64,000 bases of DNA from Pyrinomonadaceae bacterium (GCA_019694395.1 JAIBCC010000025.1:1-64000), one strand, 5' to 3'; positions 25,464-33,958 are shown, numbered from the stretch's first letter. Notes: generated by a model not told the origin, from the letters alone. Numbers and translations: made by a program.

Positions 25464-26735
25464 ATGAAAGAAAATATCGAAGTCACACGCTTCTCAAACG
25501 GTTTAACAATTTTAACTGAAAAAATGCCTGATGTTCGTTCTGCTACATTGGGCTTTTTCTATTCGATAGGCTCACGTCACGAACCTATACACCTCAGCGG
25601 AATTTCGCATTTCATCGAACATACCGTTTTTAAAGGAACTGACAAACGCACGGCACTCGAAATTGCAATTGAAACTGACCGATTAGGCGGACATTTTGAC
25701 GCTTTTACAATGCACGAACAGACGGGATTTACGATGAAAACCGTTGATTCTGCTCTACCAAATGCCTTTGATCTAATGGCGGATATGCTTACTAATCCAA
25801 AGTTTGATGAGGTCGAATTAAAGCGGGAGCAAAAAGTAATCATCGAAGAAATCAAAATGGTTGAAGATTCGCCGGAAGAACTTTTAGGCGAACTTTTCCA
25901 AGCTGAGTTTTACCCAAATCATCCGCTCGGACTTTCGATCGCCGGAACGCCGAAAACGGTTCGGACATTTAATCACGAAGTTACTAAAACCTATCACGCA
26001 GAAAATTTTACACCACAAAATCTAATTATTGCAGTTGCCGGAAATATTGATCATACACAAGTTGTCGAATTAGCAGAGCAATTCTTTAACATAAAGACCA
26101 AAGACCAAAGACCAAAGACCAAAGACCAAAGACCAACTGCAAACCCAATTATTTTACTCAAAAAAAAACGTGAATTAGAGCAGACACATTTGCTCTTGGC
26201 AACCGATTGGGTTGATGCCAAATCTCCAAAACGCTACGCCGCACACTTGCTCGAAAATATTTTAGGAACAGGAACTTCATCGCGTTTATGGCAAAAGATC
26301 CGCGAAGAAAACGGCTTGGCTTACAGCGTCGGCACGAGCGGAATGTCTTTTGAAGATTGCGGGATTTTTACCATTTATGCTGGAACTTCTCCGAAACAAT
26401 TAAGTAAAACGATTGATTTGACCATCAAAGAATTGCGAAAAATCAAGCGGCAGGGCGTGACCGAAAACGAACTTGAATTAGCTAAACAACAAACCATTGC
26501 CGGAGTTTTGTTAGGTTTGGAAGATTCGGGCGTCCGGGCAAGCAATCTTGCCCAGAGCGAAATGACGCACGGCAGACAAATTTCGCTCGAAGAAACTCTG
26601 CAAAATGTTGAAAACGTAACAGTTGAGGATTTACAAGTAATTGCAGACGAATTTTTTCAGACCGAAAAACTAGCATTGGCGGCGATTGGAAATTTGAACG
26701 GGTTAAAAATCGGACGCGAAAGGTTGGAAATTTAA
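25464..26735 (+). CDS. M16 family zinc peptidase (processing-peptidase-like)
   Basis: A 423-aa peptidase. The inverted zinc motif HFIEH is at residues 49-53 and the distal Glu lies in the following EEIKMVEDSPEE helix, so the active half is intact; the C-terminal half has the usual GLAYSVG segment. Single-chain M16B proteins of this size act as dimers. A 14-residue insert, two copies of KTKDQRP, lies between the N- and C-terminal domains (near residue 215) and is encoded by six GACCAAA units. ATG 25464 is preferred to GTG 25440. Location is probably cytoplasmic, as no signal peptide is visible. Confidence 0.9.
   Translation: MKENIEVTRFSNGLTILTEKMPDVRSATLGFFYSIGSRHEPIHLSGISHFIEHTVFKGTDKRTALEIAIETDRLGGHFDAFTMHEQTGFTMKTVDSALPNAFDLMADMLTNPKFDEVELKREQKVIIEEIKMVEDSPEELLGELFQAEFYPNHPLGLSIAGTPKTVRTFNHEVTKTYHAENFTPQNLIIAVAGNIDHTQVVELAEQFFNIKTKDQRPKTKDQRPTANPIILLKKKRELEQTHLLLATDWVDAKSPKRYAAHLLENILGTGTSSRLWQKIREENGLAYSVGTSGMSFEDCGIFTIYAGTSPKQLSKTIDLTIKELRKIKRQGVTENELELAKQQTIAGVLLGLEDSGVRASNLAQSEMTHGRQISLEETLQNVENVTVEDLQVIADEFFQTEKLALAAIGNLNGLKIGRERLEI
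26096..26142. repeat. in-frame 7-bp tandem repeat, word GACCAAA, inside the M16 gene
   Basis: Six GACCAAA units in a row encode KTKDQRPKTKDQRP; three units make 21 bp, so the frame is kept. The word is the one used in the tesA-ybbA hairpin at 8396-8500 and inside mqnA. Confidence 0.9.
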
Positions 26736-26783
26736 AGTCAAAAGTTAAAGGTCTGACATTAGACCTTCAACTTTCGACTTTTA
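26736..26783. repeat. word-repeat hairpin, AAAGTCAAAAGTTAAAGGTC
   Basis: AAAGTCAAAAGTTAAAGGTCT on the left pairs with AGACCTTCAACTTTCGACTTTT on the right around a short TGACATT loop. It separates the convergent M16 and Cys-cluster genes and could work as a terminator in both directions. Confidence 0.8.
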
Positions 26784-26784
26784 A

Positions 26785-27510
26785 TCACATCACTACTTCA
26801 ACTTCATCAAACCCCGGACGAATAAAATCTTTTGCTTTCGGAAACTTCGTTTCGGCGGTTTTTTTGATATTTTCAAGCAAATTGAGAATCGGATTAATTT
26901 GTGCCTCATTTTCTTTGGCTAAAAGATTTTTCCAGGCATTGATTGAACGTTCAATTGCGATCAGACCAACTTTGACCGAGCCGTTTGCGTCAGATTGCGT
27001 GTCGTTCAATTCCTCTAAATCTACTTTACCGTTAAGATCTAAAATCCCGACCAACCCGCGCTGCATCTTGATAAAAATAAAATTTTGATACCAGTAAATG
27101 ATGCTTAACATTTCAAGATTTTCCGGTTCATCAAGCGGCGAGAAAATCAGCCAATCATCTTTGGCACCCAAAATTACTCTTGTGTCCTGACCGTATTTTT
27201 CGGAAAGTTTGGTCAGATTTTCATTAGAGATTACTTCATCAACTTGTTTTTGTCTTTCAAAAAAATCCGCGTCATTAATGGCATTTAGATCAATTCCTAA
27301 TTCATCGGCTTTTTCGGTCAACAATTCTTTGGCTTCGGAAAACATTCCCATCAAATTCTGCCAAAATGCTTCTTCGTCAACTTCCAATTCGGTATTCGTT
27401 CGCTGCTGTTCCAATTCAAAAGCGTGACAGCGGGAAGTAAAATCGCAACGCTCACACCAACGGTCGCAATAGTTGTGAATAAAGGGAATTATTTCGGTCT
27501 TTTCTATCAT
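26785..27510 (-). CDS. protein with N-terminal Cys cluster, unknown function
   Basis: A 241-aa soluble protein. The N-terminus NYCDRWCERCDFTSRCHAF has C-x3-C-x2-C-x5-C within residues 15-28, a pattern that could bind zinc or an Fe-S cluster. The rest is acidic and helical with no known motif. It has no neighbours in an obvious operon. Conserved-hypothetical status in this lineage is likely but cannot be checked here. Confidence 0.65.
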   Translation of the reverse strand: MIEKTEIIPFIHNYCDRWCERCDFTSRCHAFELEQQRTNTELEVDEEAFWQNLMGMFSEAKELLTEKADELGIDLNAINDADFFERQKQVDEVISNENLTKLSEKYGQDTRVILGAKDDWLIFSPLDEPENLEMLSIIYWYQNFIFIKMQRGLVGILDLNGKVDLEELNDTQSDANGSVKVGLIAIERSINAWKNLLAKENEAQINPILNLLENIKKTAETKFPKAKDFIRPGFDEVEVVM

Positions 27511-27633
27511 AGGTTATTGGAAAATATCTAAAACAGATATGCAATTACTCAGATTTGAGAAAAATAATAACTCACGGAAAGACAAACAGCACACAGAGTT
27601 TTCTTTCTACACTTGATTCATTTACTTTACCAC

Positions 27634-27666
27634 TATCCGAAATTTATCCGAAAAATATCCGAGTTT
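27634..27666 (+). promoter_or_regulatory. three tandem 11-bp repeats TATCCGAAATT, operator-like box 1
   Basis: TATCCGAAATT, TATCCGAAAAA and TATCCGAGTTT follow without gap, then TTTCAGGACTT. The box lies 78 bp upstream of the PqqD-like gene. An almost identical box is at 30648-30680. An exact 11-bp period is the signature of OmpR/PhoB-type winged-helix binding, and such a regulator is encoded between the two boxes. Confidence 0.65.
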
Positions 27667-27744
27667 TTTCAGGACTTTTGCTGCTGAATTAGTTTAATGT
27701 CACTCCAATTTCTAAAGAATTCGCAATTCCAAAAAGACTAATTT

Positions 27745-28359
27745 ATGCATAGAAACATTAATCCAATTGCCCGAAAATCAAATTTAGTGGTTCAAGAGAT
27801 GGAAGCCGAAACTTTGGTTTATGATCTCGTTATTAATAAAGCCTTTTGTCTGAATGAAACTTCCGCGTTGGTCTGGCAATATTCCGACGGACAGAATTCA
27901 ATATTAGAGATTGCCGATTTGATGAGCAAACGGCTCAAAACTTTGGTAAATGAAGAACTCGTCCGGCTTACGCTCGACCAATTGAAGAAGAATAACCTGC
28001 TTGAAAACAGTTCAGAGTTTGAGATCGATTTTAACGGACTAAAACGTCGTGAAGTCATCAGAAAGATCGGAATTACTTCGATGATTGCTTTGCCAATCAT
28101 TTCTGCGGTGATTGCGCCGCAATCGTTTTATGCTTTAAGCACAAATAATTGCCCGCCTTTGGGAACCTGTATCCCCGCTGGATCAGCTATTTGTCCGGCA
28201 GGTTGTAATTTGCATGTAAATTGCGAACTCCATCAAGCTGCCACAACCTGCACGGGTCCGATTTATGCTCCCCAACCTATTGCAAATGTTAATTGCAGCA
28301 CGTTTCCGGGGTTTACCTTCTCTCCTGCCGATTGCAAAGTAAACCTTAATCCAGCTTAA
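27745..28359 (+). CDS. PqqD-like domain protein with internal export signal and Cys-rich tail
   Basis: A 204-aa protein in three parts. Residues 1-95 resemble the PqqD fold used as a peptide-binding (RRE) domain: INKAFCLNETSALVWQYSDG and a helical EEIADLM-like part. Residues 97-130 hold KRREVIRKIG plus a hydrophobic stretch, an internal Tat-like signal or membrane anchor. Residues 131-204 have eight Cys (for example NNCPPLGTC and PAGCNLHVNC) and no other motif. No radical-SAM or peptidase partner is adjacent, so a PQQ or RiPP role is only a possibility. The box at 27634 suggests control by the neighbouring winged-helix regulator. Confidence 0.65.
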   Translation: MHRNINPIARKSNLVVQEMEAETLVYDLVINKAFCLNETSALVWQYSDGQNSILEIADLMSKRLKTLVNEELVRLTLDQLKKNNLLENSSEFEIDFNGLKRREVIRKIGITSMIALPIISAVIAPQSFYALSTNNCPPLGTCIPAGSAICPAGCNLHVNCELHQAATTCTGPIYAPQPIANVNCSTFPGFTFSPADCKVNLNPA

Positions 28360-28470
28360 TGCTCAAACAAATTTTTTATCAGGCAGAAATGTGTCCATCG
28401 GGAATCGTGTCGAAGGTTCAAACCAAAACACGCTCCTTTAGGATTAAGTTTCTGTCTCTTACGATTCGAC

Positions 28471-30645
28471 TCAATCCTCAAATTTTGCCAGCATAATGCT
28501 TGACTGATTAATATCCTGTTGAGCAAAGATGAGCTTTTTGTCTTTAGGCGAAACGGCAAAGCCCGAAAACAGGCGGATAGGTAATTTTTCGGTGCTGAAA
28601 ATATCTTTTATTTGGGCGGTCTTAAAATCATAAAGTTTTATTTGATAGGGCGGATTTTGGGCGTAGGCGAGATAATAAATGCCTTCGTTCGTCACTGTCC
28701 AGTAACGCCAATAGCCTGCGTCTTCTAGTCCGCTGACAACCGATTCATCATTGCCATCCGTTGTTATTCGTCTGATTCCCATTTCATTCCGCGCTCTGGT
28801 GAAATAGATGTATTTACCGTCCGGCGCGGCAAACGATTCCAATGCTCCCTGTTTGGTCAACTGAACGGGTTCACCGCCCATCGTAGGGATTTTCCAAAGT
28901 TGGTAACTGCCGCTTTTATTCGAGGTAAAATATATAAATTGACCATCTGCACTCCACGAAGGCAGAATCGCCCGTGCTTCCAGCGAAACAGTTTTATTTG
29001 CCTGTCCGCCGTCTGTCGAAATGGTAAAAATATCGCTCCGTTCGCCGTCCTGAACATCAAAAACGATCTTGGTTCCATCAGGTGAAAAACGCGGAGAACC
29101 GGCAGATTTTCCGATAAAAGTTAGTTGCCGCTGATTTTTTCCGTCTTTGTCCGCCAGCCAAATTTCATAATTGCCCGTGCGGTCACTGGCAAAAACGATT
29201 TTTGTGCCGTCCGCCGAGTAAGACGGACTGTGTTCTGCGCGGGAAGAAACGATGAATTTAGAATCTTTGGGTGTGGTTTGAGAATAATCAATCTGCCAGA
29301 GATTTGTATCTCGTAACTCTTCGACAAAAGCGATGGTTTTTCCATCAGGCGACACCGCCGGATTGCCTACATTTTTTTCGCCCGAAACTATTCTGACAGG
29401 AGTTCCGCCGCCAGCCGGAATTTGCCAGAGATTTGATTGATTCCCCTCCCGGTGCGAGGCGATAATGATATTTTTACCATCTTTTCCCCAGGCTACTCCG
29501 GTAATAACCGACTTATCTTGTGTTAGTTGGCGCGGTTCACCTCCGCTGACCGGAATTACGAACAGTTCCATGACTTGCCGATTAAAAACCCGCAGAAACG
29601 CCAGTTGTTTTCCGTCCGGCGAAAAACTTATTTCATAATCCGAAGCCGATTCGGGCGGTGTGGTCAGTCTTTTCTTTTCGCCCGTTTCAATATCAACCAA
29701 AAAAATCCCGAAATTGGTTTTATTTGGATCAGAATCAATTACGGCGAGAGTTTTTCCGTCGGGTGAAATTGCGAGACCGGAAGAAAGCGCATTAAGTCCG
29801 CAAATTTTGCGTTCTGCTCCGCCAAGTGCAGGAATTAAAAAAACTTCACTGTTATTCAAATGAGAGCGGATAAAAGCCACGGATCTGCCATCAGGTGAAA
29901 ATACCGGAAATAGATCATTATCGGGATTTTGCGTTAGCCGCAGCGGCTCACCTGTTCCGATAAATTTGACGTAAATATCAAAATTCCCCTGCTCCTCTTT
30001 CCAAACAAAAGCAAGCTGCTTGCCATCTGGCGAAAAAGAAGGCATATTTTCCACTCCGGGTAGTCCCGAGAATGGGATCGGTTTGGATAAAATAATCGTT
30101 TTTGACGAAAAAGTTCCGGTCAGATATAAAAATATTAATCCCGAAATTAAAGCAATCAGCACCAATCCCAAAGCAAATGTCCACCAAAAATATGTGTTTT
30201 TGGCAGCTGCAGAAAGTTGAAGCCGTTCCGGTGTGACAAGTTGATCTTCGATGTAATAGGTTTCTTCAATGGTGATTTTTTGGTTGATCTGTTCTTCAAC
30301 GAGAAGAACGGGAGCTTCACCTTTTTGGCGAATTTCGGGCACGAACCGATAACCCAAACGCGGCACAGTCTGAATAATATTTTCACCATTCGGACCGAGT
30401 TTTTTTCTCAGCCAGGAGATATTGCGGGTTAAAGTAGCTTCTTCGACAAAAGTTTCAGCCCAGACATTTTCCAGAATCTCATTCTTTTCGACCAGTTCTC
30501 CGGCGCGGGAAATCAGCATCAAAAGAACCTCGAATTCCTTTGGAGTGAGCGAAATTACTTCACCATTTTTGATCAAACGGCGGTTTTTGACATCCAGCCG
30601 AAAGTCTCCGAATTCGTAAAACTCTTTTGTTTCAGTATTTTCCAC
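28471..30645 (-). CDS. CadC-like winged-helix regulator with WD40/TolB-like propeller
   Basis: A 724-aa protein. Residues 8-105 form an OmpR/CadC winged helix (FGDFRLDVKNRRL, then ENIIQTVPRLGYRFVPE). A membrane helix lies at about 155-178. The outer part (about 195-720) is a beta propeller with many PD40/TolB repeats, for example FSPDGKQLAFVW, FSPDGRSVAFIR and WSADGQFIYFTS. It should bind DNA inside and sense ligands or proteins outside. Start GTG 30645, only 2 bp from the triple 11-bp box, so the protein probably controls its own gene and the divergent one. Confidence 0.88.
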   Translation of the reverse strand: MENTETKEFYEFGDFRLDVKNRRLIKNGEVISLTPKEFEVLLMLISRAGELVEKNEILENVWAETFVEEATLTRNISWLRKKLGPNGENIIQTVPRLGYRFVPEIRQKGEAPVLLVEEQINQKITIEETYYIEDQLVTPERLQLSAAAKNTYFWWTFALGLVLIALISGLIFLYLTGTFSSKTIILSKPIPFSGLPGVENMPSFSPDGKQLAFVWKEEQGNFDIYVKFIGTGEPLRLTQNPDNDLFPVFSPDGRSVAFIRSHLNNSEVFLIPALGGAERKICGLNALSSGLAISPDGKTLAVIDSDPNKTNFGIFLVDIETGEKKRLTTPPESASDYEISFSPDGKQLAFLRVFNRQVMELFVIPVSGGEPRQLTQDKSVITGVAWGKDGKNIIIASHREGNQSNLWQIPAGGGTPVRIVSGEKNVGNPAVSPDGKTIAFVEELRDTNLWQIDYSQTTPKDSKFIVSSRAEHSPSYSADGTKIVFASDRTGNYEIWLADKDGKNQRQLTFIGKSAGSPRFSPDGTKIVFDVQDGERSDIFTISTDGGQANKTVSLEARAILPSWSADGQFIYFTSNKSGSYQLWKIPTMGGEPVQLTKQGALESFAAPDGKYIYFTRARNEMGIRRITTDGNDESVVSGLEDAGYWRYWTVTNEGIYYLAYAQNPPYQIKLYDFKTAQIKDIFSTEKLPIRLFSGFAVSPKDKKLIFAQQDINQSSIMLAKFED

Positions 30646-30647
30646 TC

Positions 30648-30680
30648 TATCCGAAATTTATCCGAAATTTATCCGACTTT
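30648..30680 (+). promoter_or_regulatory. three tandem 11-bp repeats TATCCGAAATT, operator-like box 2
   Basis: TATCCGAAATT, TATCCGAAATT and TATCCGACTTT, then TTTCAGGACTT, nearly identical to box 1 including the right flank. It lies 2 bp from the regulator's start codon and 119 bp before the small HTH-like gene, reading in that gene's direction as box 1 does for the PqqD-like gene. Confidence 0.65.
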
Positions 30681-30798
30681 TTTCAGGACTTATTATTTGA
30701 TTTCGATTAACTTGGGTTTGATAAAAGCGACCTTGTTTATTTAAGTCAATTGATTCTAAACAAGTCGAGGTTAACAAACAAGGCTTTAACCAAAAACA

Positions 30799-31083
30799 AT
30801 GAAAATACGCCGTAAAACCGAAATCTCAATTCAGCAAACCAAACGGCGCATTGTGACTTTACCGGAAACGGAAGAAATCATCGCTTGCCCCGAATGTGAG
30901 GGAGATGAAGTGATGATCGCTGCCGAGTCAGCCGCCTCCGTTTTCGGCTTTTCCCGCCGCGAAGTTTATCGAATGGTTGAGTCAGGCAGAATTCATTTCC
31001 TTGAAACCGAGGCAGGAATTTTATTTATCTGCCAAAAATCTTTGGAAAACAATTCACCTGAAAATGAGCCGAAAAAAAACTAA
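30799..31083 (+). CDS. small protein with Cys pair and MerR/excisionase-like helix-turn-helix
   Basis: A 94-aa protein. The first part is basic and ends in IIACPECEGDE, a Cys-x2-Cys knuckle. Residues 45-80 (AAESAASVFGFSRREVYRMVE) read as a helix-turn-helix of the excisionase/MerR kind, followed by a wing-like SGRIHFLETEAGILFIC. DNA binding is likely but unproven. It is divergent from the WD40 regulator, with the triple 11-bp box between them. Confidence 0.6.
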   Translation: MKIRRKTEISIQQTKRRIVTLPETEEIIACPECEGDEVMIAAESAASVFGFSRREVYRMVESGRIHFLETEAGILFICQKSLENNSPENEPKKN

Positions 31084-31160
31084 AAAACCTGCTGCTGTAT
31101 TTTTATCAAAGTTAAACTTTAACTCTTTACAATGGTTAAAACTCAATTTAACCTTGTGCT

Positions 31161-31856
31161 GTGGAAAATCTAAAAATAAAAAAACTGTTTCTTTACACCT
31201 TGATCGGTTCAATCGCAGTTAGTGCCGTGTTAGGGATTTGGGCAATTATTTCCGGCGAATTTGGCGATTTTCAGGCAAGAATTCTAATGACAACTATGAC
31301 GGTGGTCGGGACGAGTATTTTGGGATTAGCTTGCGGTGCATTTTTGGAAAGTGAAAAATCAGCCAAATTAAGACTTAAAATTGTGCCTGTTGCGGGAATA
31401 TTTTTTGCAATAATCGCCGCATTTTTGGCACTTTTATTGATTTGGCAAATCGTCAGTTCGACCAATGAAACAGTGGAAAAAACTATTGCAGTAAGCGGGA
31501 TTTTTGCGTTTTCATTGGCGCAATTATCGCTTTTGTCTCTGGCAAATCTTTCGGCAAAATTTCAAGGAGCATTAATCTGTGTCTATCTGGCGACGTTGAG
31601 TTTAGCTTCGATTATTTCAATTCTGATAATTATTGAGCCGAGTAGGGAAAACGATTTTGTCTTTCGTTTACTTGGTGTTTTGGGAATAGTTGATGCGGCT
31701 TTAACCGTGCTGATTCCGATCTTTCATCGTTTAAGTCGCGGAGATTTTTCTGCTAATCAGCCGGAAATTGAAAAGATTGATGCCGAGATTGCCAAATTAA
31801 AGGAAGAGTTAGAACGTCTCGAACAACAGCGCGAAGAAATTCTAAATAAAAAGTAA
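31161..31856 (+). CDS. six-helix membrane protein with C-terminal coiled coil
   Basis: A 231-aa protein. About six membrane helices span residues 8-185, then an acidic C-terminal coiled coil (IEKIDAEIAKLKEELERLEQ) of about 35 residues lies in the cytoplasm. No transport or enzyme motif is visible. Start GTG 31161. The coiled coil suggests self-association or a partner. A terminator-like hairpin follows at 31857. Confidence 0.65.
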   Translation: MENLKIKKLFLYTLIGSIAVSAVLGIWAIISGEFGDFQARILMTTMTVVGTSILGLACGAFLESEKSAKLRLKIVPVAGIFFAIIAAFLALLLIWQIVSSTNETVEKTIAVSGIFAFSLAQLSLLSLANLSAKFQGALICVYLATLSLASIISILIIIEPSRENDFVFRLLGVLGIVDAALTVLIPIFHRLSRGDFSANQPEIEKIDAEIAKLKEELERLEQQREEILNKK

Positions 31857-31881
31857 AAGAGCAAAACTTATTTCTGCTCTT
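31857..31881. terminator. hairpin between convergent genes
   Basis: AAGAGCA-N11-TGCTCTT, with A residues on one side and T-rich sequence on the other. It covers the stop codon of the convergent 67-aa gene and could terminate in both directions. Confidence 0.45.
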
Positions 31882-32071
31882 CTTCCTTTTCGTTCAAATC
31901 GTGCGAAATTTTTTCCCGAAGAATTCCTTCATCAGCAATTAGATCGCCTTCTGCTCTGGCGGTTTGATTTGCAGTCAATGCACCGCCGATGCTTTCAAGC
32001 TCACCGACAATGATCTTACCGATGTTGGAAATTTCTTCTTTCAGGTTACTTTTGTCTTTTTCATTTTCCAT
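31868..32071 (-). CDS. 67-aa acidic hydrophilic protein, CsbD-like pattern
   Basis: A 67-aa highly charged protein (LKEEISNIGKIIVGELESIG then ARAEGDL). The spacing of G-E-L-E and A-E-G-D resembles CsbD stress proteins, but the match is weak and the protein is a little short. It has no signal peptide. It lies 33 bp downstream of the exported 174-aa protein on the opposite end of a convergent pair. Confidence 0.5.
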   Translation of the reverse strand: MENEKDKSNLKEEISNIGKIIVGELESIGGALTANQTARAEGDLIADEGILREKISHDLNEKEEEQK

Positions 32072-32103
32072 AACTTCATTTTAGCATATTTGAAGTCAGA
32101 AAA

Positions 32104-32628
32104 TCATTTACCCAAAAAAGCATTATCGGCTAATTTCCTGGCTTCGGCATTGGCATTTGGTGTTTTTCCGTCAACCGTGAAATCAATTTTTTCAAAGCCT
32201 TTTAAGCCTTTGATAATCAATTCTTCGCCGTTCTTTTTACCAAAATAAGCAAATTCATCTTTGGTATCAGAATATTTATCGAACCGCATAATAACGGCAA
32301 AAGGTTTTCCGTTTGCCAATCGCCATTCGATCTTAACTTTATTCATATTGTAATTAAAATCCTGAGTGGCAAGCTGGATCATATCTTCATCTTTTTTAGA
32401 CGTTTTGACGGCAAAAAATTGAGCCGCTGCCGCTGACCAATTATAAATTCTGTAACCACCTATTCCACGGCAATCAAAAGCATCATCCTGACCGTCGCCA
32501 CCGCGAATCGTTTTACAACTCTTATTCAAATCAGTGTAAACAGAAGAAAATTTCGGCTCAGCTTTTTGAGCAAAAATATTTCCGATCAACAGAAAGCAAA
32601 AAATTATCGAAGTAATTAAGTTTTTCAT
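32104..32628 (-). CDS. exported protein of unknown function
   Basis: A 174-aa protein with signal peptide 1-21. The mature part has two Cys (SCKTIRGGDGQDDAFDCRGIGGYR) that could form a disulfide near the N-terminus and a beta-rich remainder. ATG 32628 has GGGAG upstream; the frame to 32718 is an overlap with the preceding gene. It lies 34 bp downstream of the TPR/TonB-C lipoprotein and is probably co-transcribed. Confidence 0.65.
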   Translation of the reverse strand: MKNLITSIIFCFLLIGNIFAQKAEPKFSSVYTDLNKSCKTIRGGDGQDDAFDCRGIGGYRIYNWSAAAAQFFAVKTSKKDEDMIQLATQDFNYNMNKVKIEWRLANGKPFAVIMRFDKYSDTKDEFAYFGKKNGEELIIKGLKGFEKIDFTVDGKTPNANAEARKLADNAFLGK

Positions 32629-32662
32629 AAATAACTTTCTCCCAATTCTAGTGTAAAGCCGA

Positions 32663-33649
32663 TTATTCAGGATTGAAATTAAAAACGACAACCCCAGATA
32701 CTTTAACGGCTTTTCCATTCAGCATTGTCGGTGTGAATTTAGAAGCCTTTGCCGCAGCTTCAGCCGCCGCTTTGAGTAAAGGATGTCCGCTGACTGCGCT
32801 GGCGGAAATCACATTCCCGTTTTCATCAATTGTAACCTGAACATTGACTGCTCCGGAAGCTCTGACGGCTTTGGCGGCAGGTGGATACGGAGGTTTTACT
32901 AAATTTACGGCTTTAGAATTAACGACTCCGCCCGAGATGGTTTTACCCGAATCGGAATTATTTGAAGTGCTGACCGAATTGTTTCCTTCTGCCTTTTGCT
33001 CGTCGGCTGCGGCTAGCTCAATTTTGCCCATTTGACGGTAAACTCTGGCGCGGTCGGAGTAATGATATTTATAATCCGGCTTGAGACGAATCGCTTCAGT
33101 ATAATCTTCTACGGAAGCCTGATAATCGTCTTTTTTGTAATAAAATTCGCCGCGTCTGGCAAAATAGTAATGAAGCTCAGGGCTATCTTTAGGAGTCAAT
33201 TCAATGGCTTTGGTCTGGTCGGCAATAGCTTTATCAATTTGACCTCTCATTTCAAAAATCCCGCCCCTCACTGCATACGAGCTGGAATGATTCGGCTCAA
33301 TTTGAATGGCTTTTTCTATATCGGCTAAAGCTAAATCGTATTTTTTCTTTTGACGATAGCCGTAACCTCGCATTCTTAGAGATTTGACGTGATTAGGGTC
33401 AATTCTTAGGGCATCATTCAAAGCCGCCATCGCGCATTCATCAAAATCTCCGCTGACATTAGTTCCGCTAAGTTCGGCATGGTTGATTGCCCTCAAATAA
33501 TAATCTTCGGCAGTTACCGGATCAGGTTCGCCCGAAATTGTGCAGCGATATTCTTTTGGCTTTAAGGAAGCTATAACCGTGCATCCTGATGCCATAGATA
33601 AAATAAATAAAATTGTAATCAAGATAAAAAAAGTTAATAATTTACGCAT
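32663..33649 (-). CDS. lipoprotein with TPRs and a TonB C-terminal domain
   Basis: A 328-aa protein. The lipobox is MASGC near residues 19-23. Three to four TPRs span about 65-215 (for example AIQIEPNHSSSYAVRG and AIRLKPDYKYHYSDRA). Residues 245-328 form a TonB C-terminal domain (KPPYPPAAKAVRASGAVNVQV then GNVISASAVSGHPLL). Without an N-terminal TonB helix it cannot act as classical TonB; in this phylum such TonB-C lipoproteins are common and of unclear role. CAGGAG precedes ATG 33649. Confidence 0.8.
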   Translation of the reverse strand: MRKLLTFFILITILFILSMASGCTVIASLKPKEYRCTISGEPDPVTAEDYYLRAINHAELSGTNVSGDFDECAMAALNDALRIDPNHVKSLRMRGYGYRQKKKYDLALADIEKAIQIEPNHSSSYAVRGGIFEMRGQIDKAIADQTKAIELTPKDSPELHYYFARRGEFYYKKDDYQASVEDYTEAIRLKPDYKYHYSDRARVYRQMGKIELAAADEQKAEGNNSVSTSNNSDSGKTISGGVVNSKAVNLVKPPYPPAAKAVRASGAVNVQVTIDENGNVISASAVSGHPLLKAAAEAAAKASKFTPTMLNGKAVKVSGVVVFNFNPE

Positions 33650-33755
33650 AATTTCTCCTGGACTGAAAAAAATCTTAATCAGTGGTTAGATAATAAGGAA
33701 TAAAAAATATTGAGTCATTACCTATTCAGGTAGAAACTTAGGCGTTTTACAGGAG

Positions 33756-33776
33756 TATATCGGAACTTCCGATATA
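33756..33776. promoter_or_regulatory. 21-bp perfect palindrome TATATCGGAA-c-TTCCGATATA
   Basis: The palindrome has 10-bp arms around one base and is enclosed by TTAGGC (33738-33743) and GCCTAA (33782-33787), so a larger nested stem is possible. It lies about 107 bp upstream of the TPR lipoprotein start. It could be an operator of a dimeric repressor or an RNA hairpin. Confidence 0.5.
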
Positions 33777-33807
33777 AACACTGCCTAAATGGGTAGGAGC
33801 AATTTAT

Positions 33808-33958
33808 AGTTGGTGACATAACAAATTAGAAAAAATGATTGTAGTTGAGGAGGTTTAGGAAGTTTAGGAAGGGAGACCAGGTTTTTCCTTCCTAAACTTC
33901 CTAAACTTTCCGAACTTCCGAAACTAAAACCTATTTTCCAAGAGGTTTTGTCACATAC
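33808..33958. repeat. word-repeat hairpin, word TTTAGGAAG
   Basis: The inner arms are GGAGGTTTAGGAAGTTTAGG and CCTTCCTAAACTTCCTAAAC. The outer arms TAGTTGGTGACA and TGTCACATACTA also pair with two mismatches. The same word forms the hairpin at 11813-11893. Confidence 0.85.

Noticed and set aside
26096..26142. CRISPR-like array from the regular GACCAAA units
   Set aside because: Units are 7 bp with no spacers and lie in frame in a peptidase gene.
27745..28359. Pyrroloquinoline quinone biosynthesis
   Set aside because: Only a PqqD-like domain is seen; pqqA, B, C, E and F are absent and the chain has an unrelated Cys-rich tail.
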